From NCBI GenBank assembly GCA_016928455.1, contig JAFGKP010000149.1, forward strand, positions 1 to 13,769: a stretch of DNA of 13,769 nucleotides, read 5' to 3'. Source of the DNA: Methanomicrobia archaeon (lineage in GTDB: Archaea > Halobacteriota > Syntropharchaeia > Alkanophagales > Methanospirareceae). The notes under the pieces are model-generated. The model ran no database searches and had not been told where the DNA came from. It saw only the letters and a program-made list of their open reading frames with translations. Made by a program: the position numbers and the translations under genes. Every line of letters starts with the position of its first letter. Within the stretch, counting starts at the first letter, position 1. Below are positions 8,193 to 13,769 of the stretch, one piece after another.

Positions 8193-8198
8193 TTATAA
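8193..8198 (-). promoter_or_regulatory. Possible TATA box upstream of the YkgJ-like gene
   Basis: TTATAA in the context GCGTTATAAGCGG lies about 70 bases upstream of the GTG start at 8126. Transcription from it would begin near 8170 and include the AGGAGGT ribosome site. Pattern match only; the gene could instead be read through from the thioredoxin gene. Confidence 0.25.
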
Positions 8199-8233
8199 CG
8201 CTTGCGGTGTGCCGTGAAGGTTTTTTCAGGTCA

Positions 8234-8262
8234 TCGGTAAATAACCGTTACTCGTTTACCGA
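8234..8262 (-). terminator. Stem-loop just after the thioredoxin gene
   Basis: Perfect 8-base inverted arms (TCGGTAAA at 8234-8241 and TTTACCGA at 8255-8262) enclose a 13-base loop, beginning 12 bases after the thioredoxin stop codon. On the minus strand an A-rich run (TGAAAAAACC) follows rather than a T-run, so a classical intrinsic terminator is not evident. It may instead stabilise the transcript end or be a protein-binding site. Confidence 0.4.
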
Positions 8263-8273
8263 AAATCTTCAGC

Positions 8274-8654
8274 TCACCCGTACGCCATATCGAACCGCAC
8301 AGGTGTCGATTTCTCACGGCATGCCTCACCGTGCTCGAGCGAGTCCTCGATCAACTTCTTCAATAGCGTCGGATAAGCGACGCCCGCGAGGTTCTGGATC
8401 GGTGTGCCGTGACAGAAGAAGCTGAAGGTTGGCGTAGCCATCACGCCGTAGCGCTCGGCCGTGAACGGGCTTTCGGCGATGTTCAATTTCGCGAACGTGA
8501 CCGTCCCCTCGTACTCCTGCGCGTATTGTATGAAGTAGGGCTCCATCTCCTTGCAGTACGGGCACATGGGGCCGAAGAACATCACGAGCACCGGCAGCTC
8601 CGAGAGCTCCACTTCATGCTCCCACGATCTGTCATCCACCTCTAATAAACTCAT
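8274..8654 (-). CDS. Thioredoxin-fold protein with CPYC active site
   Basis: A 126-residue cytoplasmic thiol-disulfide protein. The redox motif is Cys31-Pro-Tyr-Cys34 in FFGPMCPYCKEME, a glutaredoxin-like CPYC in an otherwise thioredoxin-like frame, and the cis-proline is Pro75 in MATPTF. A third Cys (81) sits six residues after the cis-proline and a fourth (112) in a charged C-terminal extension of about 20 residues (after residue 105) that ordinary thioredoxins of about 105 residues lack. The ATG at 8654 has GAGAGGT 10 bases upstream. It lies between a small Cys-rich ribbon gene (117 bases upstream) and the broken YkgJ-like gene (147 bases downstream), all on one strand, which points to a role in reducing or loading thiol/metal sites rather than general reduction of ribonucleotide reductase. 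The partner protein is not known. Confidence 0.88.
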   Translation of the reverse strand: MSLLEVDDRSWEHEVELSELPVLVMFFGPMCPYCKEMEPYFIQYAQEYEGTVTFAKLNIAESPFTAERYGVMATPTFSFFCHGTPIQNLAGVAYPTLLKKLIEDSLEHGEACREKSTPVRFDMAYG

Positions 8655-8691
8655 AGCGACGGTTACCTCTCAGCATACATTGGTGTACCGC

Positions 8692-8701
8692 CATAAAAAA
8701 T
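8692..8701 (-). promoter_or_regulatory. Possible TATA box for the thioredoxin gene
   Basis: The minus strand reads ATTTTTTATG, about 40 bases upstream of the ATG at 8654. Transcription starting some 22-25 bases later would give a leader just long enough to carry the GAGAGGT site at 8665-8671. Weak, composition-based evidence. Confidence 0.3.
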
Positions 8702-8771
8702 CTGCGGCCGTGAGTAAGATAGCTTAACACGGTACTCGGTACCTGCGTTGTTATACGTCGTGCCGTTCAGG

Positions 8772-8918
8772 TCACTTACGGACAACGGCACCACAGACAC
8801 TGCACCGTACCTGCTGCTCGTCCGAGAAGAACTCTACCTCCAAGCCGCCCTGCGGGCACTGCTTGACAACAGGCGTTTGCGTACCCACGTTCCTGAGGCC
8901 AAGACAGCTCTTATTCAT
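8772..8918 (-). CDS. 48-residue zinc-ribbon-like protein with one missing knuckle cysteine
   Basis: A short gene encoding 48 residues that begins MNKSCLGLRNVGTQTPVVKQ and ends with RCSVCGAVVRK. The layout CP-x-x-G ... C-x-x-C-G is that of a small rubredoxin/zinc-ribbon domain: Cys21 in the first knuckle and Cys39/Cys42 in the second, about 17 residues apart, joined by an acidic EVEFFSDE strand-turn. The first knuckle reads CPQGG instead of the expected CPxCG, so the fourth ligand is Gly24 (GGC); one base change from TGC would explain it. Cys5 might substitute. The ATG follows GAGGAG, but at a long spacing of about 15 bases, and an in-frame TGA lies just upstream, so no longer start exists. 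The plus-strand frame over this region (8748-8966) lacks any such pattern. The gene is the first of three Cys-rich genes on this strand. Function unknown; a redox or metal-site partner of the thioredoxin is a reasonable guess. Confidence 0.75.
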   Translation of the reverse strand: MNKSCLGLRNVGTQTPVVKQCPQGGLEVEFFSDEQQVRCSVCGAVVRK

Positions 8919-9066
8919 CGTTACAAATCAGCGCTCCTCTACACTATAGTGCTCGGTATGCAGTAAGATAATCGTTTTGCTCATTAATCTCTCTGTCTGA
9001 CTGAATATCGCACCTTTGGTACCTCGCAGCCCATCTCGACCCATTTGTAATCTGAAACGAAGCGGG

Positions 9067-12000
9067 CTATCGAGAACTCGCGAGTTCCTGATGATATTCC
9101 TGCAGCGCCTTCACAGCCGCCTTGCCGCGTTTCACCGTTTCGATGCCCGCGACGGTTGCACGTGCGGCCGCCGTCGTAGTGATATACGGAACTTTGTGCT
9201 GGATCGCGGCAATCCTGATATAGCTGTCGTCATGCTTACCTTTGCCGCCCGCCGGGGTGTTGATCACCAGATTGATCTGCCTGTTCCGGATGTCATCGGT
9301 GATATCAGGCCTGCCCTCACCCAGCTTGATCGCCAGCTCCGCGTCGAGCCCGTGCTGCGCCAGAAAGGCCTTCGTGCCCTTTGTCGCTTTTACCGTGAAT
9401 CCCTGTTTGCTCAGCCGTTCGGCAACCTCGCGTATTTCTTGCTTATCTGCGTCCGTTGCTGAGATCAGGACCGTGCCTTCGGTCGGCAATTGCATATTCG
9501 CCGCTTCCTCCGCCTTGTAGAACGCGAGGCCATAGGCGGGCGCCATGCCCAGGACTTCGCCGGTACTCTTCATCTCAGGGCCCAGCAGCGGGTCGACGTC
9601 CGGGAACATGTTGAAGGGGAAAACGGCCTCCTTTACACCATAGTACGGGAGCTTCGTGTCACCACGCTCCAGCGAGGGCAGCAAATCACGTAACTTCGTG
9701 CCCAGCATCACCTTCGTCGCTACCTTCGCAATCGGCACGCCCGTTACCTTGCTCACCAGCGGTACCGTCCGCGAGGCACGCGGGTTCGCCTCCAGTATGT
9801 ATACCTCACCGTTGTTCGCGATCGCGTACTGGATATTCATGAGTCCGATGACCCGGAACGTTTCCGCGATCTTCTTCGTGTACGCTTCTATCTTCGCGAG
9901 CTGCTCACGGCTAATGGTTCGTGAGGGGATCACGCAGGCGCTATCGCCCGAGTGGATGCCCGCCAGCTCGATATGCTCCATCACGGCCGCGATGTACACG
10001 TCTTTGCCGTCCGCGATCGCGTCCACCTCAGCCTCAGTCGCTTGCTCCAGGAACTTGTCGATGAGCATCGGATACTCAGGGCTCACATCCACCGCCGCGC
10101 GCGCGTACTCGAGAAGCATCTGCTCGTCATACACGATCTCCATACCACGCCCGCCGAGCACGAACGAAGGTCGCACCATCACGGGGAACCCGATCTCCTG
10201 CGCCACCGCGAGCGCTTCTTCTACCGATCGCGCCGTGCCACTCTCAGGCTGTGGAATCCCCAGCTCGTTCATCATCGTTCTGAACAGCTCACGATCCTCT
10301 GCCAGATGGATGCTCGCCGGGCTCGTGCCCAGGATCGTCACGCCCGCTTCATACAGCTCCTTCGCAATGTTCAGCGGCGTCTGACCGCCAAACTGCACAA
10401 TGACACCCTCCGGCCGCTCCTTCTGGTAAATGCTCAGGACGTCCTCAACCGTAAGTGGCTCGAAGTATAACTTGTTCGAGGTGTCATAATCGGTCGAAAC
10501 GGTCTCGGGATTGCAGTTCACCATTACCGACTCGATTCCCGCTTCACGTAACGCAAACGCGGCATGCACGCACGTGTAATCGAACTCAATGCCCTGCCCG
10601 ATGCGGTTCGGACCACTGCCCAGGATCAGTATCTTCCGCCCGGGTGAAACCGTTACTGAATCGGGCGCGTTATGCGTCGAATAGTAATACGCACCATCTG
10701 CGCCACTCACGGGAACAGCCTCATAGCACGCCGTTATGCCCGCGTTCAGACGTTGCATCCTGATCTCGCGTTCCGTCCTACCGAGCAGTTGCGCGAGATA
10801 GCGGTCAGAGAAGCCCTGCGCTTTTGCCGTCTTCAACAGCTCAGTAGGTAGTTCCTTACCCTGGTACTGCTTGAGATCCTCTTCAAATAGCACCAGCTCA
10901 CGCATCTGCTGGATGAACCATCGCCCGATCTTCGTGAGTTGGTACAGCTCTTCCACCGCCATACCCTTGCGCAGAGCTTCGTACATCATGAAGATGCGCT
11001 CGCTCGACGGGAAGAGCAGCCGCTCCTTCAGCTCCTCAAGCGAAAGGGTGCCGAAATCCTTTGCACCGCCGACGCCGTATCGTTTGATCTCCAGTGAGCG
11101 AATGGCTTTCTGAAACGCCTCTTTAAAGGTGCGACCAATGCTCATCACCTCGCCCACAGCTTTCATCTGCGTGCCCAGAATATCCCGAGTCTGCGGGAAC
11201 TTCTCAAACGTCCAGCGCGCAAACTTCACCACTACATACTCACCGCCGGGGGTGTAGTGGTCGAGCGTGCCGCCCTTATAGTAGGGTATCTCGTCGAGTG
11301 TGATACCGGTCGCGAGTTTCGCAGAGATTCGGGCGATTGGGAACCCGGTCGCCTTGGAGGCCAGCGCCGAGGACCGCGAGGTTCGCGGATTGATCTCAAT
11401 GACCACAACACGGTCATCGTCGCGATTGTGCGCAAACTGGATGTTCGTGCCGCCGATGACGCCGATCGCATCCACGATCCGGTAGGAATACTCCTGCAAT
11501 CGCTGCTGGAGCGCTTCTGGTACCGTGAGCATCGGCGCCACACAGAAACTGTCACCCGTGTGCACACCCATGGCATCCACGTTCTCGATGAAACAGACAG
11601 TGATCATGGTGCCCTTCCTGTCCCTGATCACCTCGAGTTCGAGTTCCTCCCAGCCCAGAACCGATTCCTCAACGAGCACCTGGTTGATAAGGCTCGCCGC
11701 GATACCGCGTGCCGCGATCGTCCGGAGTTCGTCGACGTTATAAACGAGCCCGCCACCAGTGCCACCAAGCGTATAAGCCGGCCGAATCACCACGGGATAG
11801 CCTAGCTCCTGCGCGATCTGCTCCGCATCCTCGATGGTATACGCCGGCGAGCTCCGCGGCATCGGAATCTCCAGCTTCGCCATCGTCTCTTTAAACGCAA
11901 TCCGGTCCTCGCCACGCTCGATCGCATCCGCTTCAACACCAATGATCGTCACGCCGTACTGCTCGAGAATACCACGCTTGCTGAGCTCCGCGGAAAGATT

Positions 12001-12288
12001 CAGACCTGTCTGTCCGCCAAGATTCGGTAGTAATGCGTCCGGCCGCTCCTTCGCAATGATCTTCGTTACGTTCTCCACCGTCAGCGGCTCGATATAGGTA
12101 CGGTCAGCCATCTCAGGATCGGTCATAATGGTCGCAGGATTGGAATTTACCAGCACGACCTCATAACCCTCCTCGTGCAGCGCCTTGCACGCTTGCGTGC
12201 CGGAATAATCAAATTCACAGGCCTGCCCGATCACGATGGGGCCCGATCCGATAACCAGCACCTTCCTGATCTCTTCTCGCTTCGGCAT
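9067..12288 (-). CDS. carB: Carbamoyl-phosphate synthase large subunit
   Basis: Makes carbamoyl phosphate from bicarbonate, ATP and ammonia delivered from glutamine by the small subunit (CarA), feeding pyrimidine and arginine synthesis. At 1073 residues it is full length and unsplit, whereas some archaea carry carB in two pieces. The two homologous halves are clear: first start VLVIGSGPIVIGQACEFDYSG (10-30), ATP-grasp with RPAYTLGGTGGG (169-180) and EINPRTSRSSALASK (298-312); oligomerisation region about 403-550; second start ILILGSGPNRIGQGIEFDY (553-571), ATP-grasp with RPSFVLGGRGME (706-717) and EANPRASRTVPLVSK (833-847); MGS-type allosteric domain about 936-1073 with EGRPDITDDI and NTPAGGKGK. 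The ATG 12288 start agrees with the family N-terminus (MPKRE), although AGGAG touches the start codon. The 130-base gap to purL (12289-12418) has two T-runs on this strand (CTTTTTTCC near 12365, CGTTTTTTTAC near 12320); the second could be an A/T promoter element for a leaderless message or a terminator of purL. carA is not adjacent. Confidence 0.98.
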   Translation of the reverse strand: MPKREEIRKVLVIGSGPIVIGQACEFDYSGTQACKALHEEGYEVVLVNSNPATIMTDPEMADRTYIEPLTVENVTKIIAKERPDALLPNLGGQTGLNLSAELSKRGILEQYGVTIIGVEADAIERGEDRIAFKETMAKLEIPMPRSSPAYTIEDAEQIAQELGYPVVIRPAYTLGGTGGGLVYNVDELRTIAARGIAASLINQVLVEESVLGWEELELEVIRDRKGTMITVCFIENVDAMGVHTGDSFCVAPMLTVPEALQQRLQEYSYRIVDAIGVIGGTNIQFAHNRDDDRVVVIEINPRTSRSSALASKATGFPIARISAKLATGITLDEIPYYKGGTLDHYTPGGEYVVVKFARWTFEKFPQTRDILGTQMKAVGEVMSIGRTFKEAFQKAIRSLEIKRYGVGGAKDFGTLSLEELKERLLFPSSERIFMMYEALRKGMAVEELYQLTKIGRWFIQQMRELVLFEEDLKQYQGKELPTELLKTAKAQGFSDRYLAQLLGRTEREIRMQRLNAGITACYEAVPVSGADGAYYYSTHNAPDSVTVSPGRKILILGSGPNRIGQGIEFDYTCVHAAFALREAGIESVMVNCNPETVSTDYDTSNKLYFEPLTVEDVLSIYQKERPEGVIVQFGGQTPLNIAKELYEAGVTILGTSPASIHLAEDRELFRTMMNELGIPQPESGTARSVEEALAVAQEIGFPVMVRPSFVLGGRGMEIVYDEQMLLEYARAAVDVSPEYPMLIDKFLEQATEAEVDAIADGKDVYIAAVMEHIELAGIHSGDSACVIPSRTISREQLAKIEAYTKKIAETFRVIGLMNIQYAIANNGEVYILEANPRASRTVPLVSKVTGVPIAKVATKVMLGTKLRDLLPSLERGDTKLPYYGVKEAVFPFNMFPDVDPLLGPEMKSTGEVLGMAPAYGLAFYKAEEAANMQLPTEGTVLISATDADKQEIREVAERLSKQGFTVKATKGTKAFLAQHGLDAELAIKLGEGRPDITDDIRNRQINLVINTPAGGKGKHDDSYIRIAAIQHKVPYITTTAAARATVAGIETVKRGKAAVKALQEYHQELASSR

Positions 12289-12418
12289 CTCCTAGTTCCC
12301 TATATCTTCAGGAGTAAAAAAACGATCTGCCCGCTCAAGAACGAAGGAGACTGCAGCTCAGGAAAAAAGGAGCGACTGGAACAGCTCGCGCGATTGCACC
12401 TCTGGACGGTAACTCAGC

Positions 12419-13769
12419 TTATGTAATGGTTCCACGCCACGCTTTACGTAGATTGTCCAGCGGCAGCGTTACCAGCGTTCTCGCAGTATCACGAATGGTG
12501 AGCTGCCGCTCCATTAAGGTCTCACCCAGGGCCCGTACGTGAACGTTCCGGGAGTTCATGAACGCCTCGAATCTGCTCGCTTGCAGTCGCGGCACCTCGA
12601 CCATCCAGCGCGAGTTCGACTCGGAAAAGAGCGCAAAATCAGCTCGTATCGCGGGGGTTACGTCCGCGATGTCAATGGAAACGCCGAGATCGCCACCGAT
12701 CGCCATCTCGCAGATCGTGACCGCAAGACCGCCCTCCGCAACGTCATGGCAGCTCGCGATGAAACCCGCAGTCATCGCTCCCTGTAGTGCATTCATGCTC
12801 GTTTGCAGCACCGCAGGATCGGTTCGTGGCACGCTGCCCGCATCCGAACCGCGTAATTTGAAGTACTCGCTTCCACCTAACTCCGCTCTCGTTTCACCGA
12901 TGAGATACAGCGGATTCCCAGCTCCTTTCAGGTCCACCGTTACGCACTTCCGCACGTCCTCACAGATGCCAATACCAAGAATTGTGGGCGTAGGTGGTAT
13001 TGCTTCATTCAGAATGACAGACTCGTTATAGAAGCTCACGTTACCACTGACAAAGGGCACGCACAGCGCGGAAGCCATATACCCAAGCCCGCGACAGCAC
13101 TCTGCGAAATCGCCCATGCGGTCCGGCTTCTCGGGGTTGCCGAAGTTGAGACAGTCCGCCAAAGCGTGTGGTACTGCCCCGACCGCGGTTAAATTCCTGC
13201 ATATCTCGTCGATCACGCTCGCAGCGCCCCAGAACGGATTGAGTTTGCAGAAGGTCGGATTCACATCAGACGTGATCGCAAGCCCGCGGAAGGAGTGTTC
13301 CAGCGGTTTGAGCACGGTGGCATCACCATGGCTCTCAGAGCATCGCGATCCCTGGAGCGGTTTAATCACCGTGACGGCACGCACCTCGTGGTCATACTGC
13401 CTGATAACGGCCTCCTTAGAGGCGATGTTCGGTGATGCGAGCAGACGTAATAGGATTGCGTTGTAATCCGACGGTTCTGCAAGTGTTGGCAGTGCCGCCC
13501 GTTCCTTCACCCGCACCGCTTTCGGTCGCGTATACAATGGACATGAGACGAGGAAATCCGTCTCCAGCTCGAAGATCAGCTCACCGTTATGCAAAATGCG
13601 AATTCGCGGGCTCTCAGCACCCGTTTCTTCGCCCGTAGCGCCGAGCACCACAGCGTCTACGTCCCACTTTTCAAAGACTGCTAGAACCTCCTCTACCTGC
13701 TCAGGCTTCAATGCCAGTAAGAATCGTTCCTGTGACTCAGAGACCCAGATCTCCCAGGGGCTCAGTCCC
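12419..13769 (-). CDS. purL: Phosphoribosylformylglycinamidine synthase subunit PurL (C-terminal part; 5' end outside window)
   Basis: Catalyses the ATP-dependent conversion of FGAR to FGAM in purine synthesis, using ammonia from PurQ with PurS as bridge in the small-type complex. About 449 residues are present, roughly the last 60% of a typical 700-750-residue archaeal/bacterial small PurL. The frame is open to the right edge and the residues there, GLSPWEIWVSESQERFLLAL, match the conserved catalytic region, so the TTG at 13711 is not a start. Further landmarks are FVSGNVSFYNE, ETRAELGGSEYF, and the signature CHDVAEGGLAVTICEMAIGG near the end, all typical of the AIRS/PurL ATP-binding fold. 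The stop is TAA (12421-12419). purQ and purS are not in the window. carB follows on the same strand after 130 bases, so co-transcription is possible but not shown. Confidence 0.96.
   Translation of the reverse strand, partial: GLSPWEIWVSESQERFLLALKPEQVEEVLAVFEKWDVDAVVLGATGEETGAESPRIRILHNGELIFELETDFLVSCPLYTRPKAVRVKERAALPTLAEPSDYNAILLRLLASPNIASKEAVIRQYDHEVRAVTVIKPLQGSRCSESHGDATVLKPLEHSFRGLAITSDVNPTFCKLNPFWGAASVIDEICRNLTAVGAVPHALADCLNFGNPEKPDRMGDFAECCRGLGYMASALCVPFVSGNVSFYNESVILNEAIPPTPTILGIGICEDVRKCVTVDLKGAGNPLYLIGETRAELGGSEYFKLRGSDAGSVPRTDPAVLQTSMNALQGAMTAGFIASCHDVAEGGLAVTICEMAIGGDLGVSIDIADVTPAIRADFALFSESNSRWMVEVPRLQASRFEAFMNSRNVHVRALGETLMERQLTIRDTARTLVTLPLDNLRKAWRGTIT

Noticed and set aside
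8942..8951. 10-bp palindrome CACTATAGTG upstream of the zinc-ribbon gene
   Set aside because: Palindromes of this length are expected by chance more than ten times in a window of this size.
8748..8966. 72-codon plus-strand open frame
   Set aside because: The minus strand of the same stretch encodes a zinc-ribbon pattern with paired cysteines, which explains the region better.
8924..9037. 37-codon minus-strand frame (containing MSKTIILLHTEHYSVEER) just upstream of the zinc-ribbon gene
   Set aside because: No convincing ribosome site or family likeness; length is within chance expectation.
9656..10384. 242-codon plus-strand open frame opposite carB
   Set aside because: Ser-rich low-information product antisense to highly conserved carB sequence; no domain or good ribosome site.

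Overview
The window looks like a piece of an archaeal chromosome, most likely a euryarchaeote of the methanogen/methanotroph side (Methanomicrobia-like). This placement is an inference from overall gene character: a short-type purL, a full-length fused carB, a DrrAB-type ABC exporter, a large secreted CARDB/Ig/C25-peptidase protein rich in N-glycosylation sequons, TATA-like boxes and GAGG/GGAGGT ribosome sites. No rRNA or tRNA is present to confirm it. No CRISPR array, insertion sequence or prophage gene was seen.

Layout, left to right. (1) Positions 1-54 hold the last 17 codons of a plus-strand gene that enters from the left. (2) 63-4217 (minus) is a 1384-residue secreted gingipain-like cysteine peptidase with many beta-sandwich modules. 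(3) 4493-5674 (plus), divergent from it, is a PLP-dependent Cys/Met-metabolism lyase with an unusual PLP-phosphate loop. (4) 7459-5751 (minus) is a two-gene ABC exporter operon, ATPase then permease, overlapping by four bases. (5) 8918-7618 (minus) is a small redox/metal cluster: a 48-residue zinc-ribbon-like protein, a thioredoxin-fold protein with CPYC, and a YkgJ-type Cys-cluster gene that is broken by an in-frame TGA and by a 5-bp tandem duplication. (6) 12288-9067 (minus) is carB, the large subunit of carbamoyl-phosphate synthase. (7) 13769-12419 (minus) is the C-terminal part of purL, running off the right edge.

How the genes relate. carB and purL both use glutamine-derived nitrogen for nucleotide synthesis, but carA, purQ and purS are not in the window. 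The exporter pair forms a clear operon. The zinc-ribbon, thioredoxin and YkgJ genes share a strand and all carry cysteine clusters, so they may form one thiol/metal-handling module. Two of its three members show lesions (a Cys-to-Gly change in the ribbon, a double disruption in YkgJ), which suggests that the module is decaying in this lineage, or that this stretch has sequence errors. This cluster and the multi-domain C25 peptidase are the parts most worth a second look; the remainder is ordinary housekeeping and transport content.
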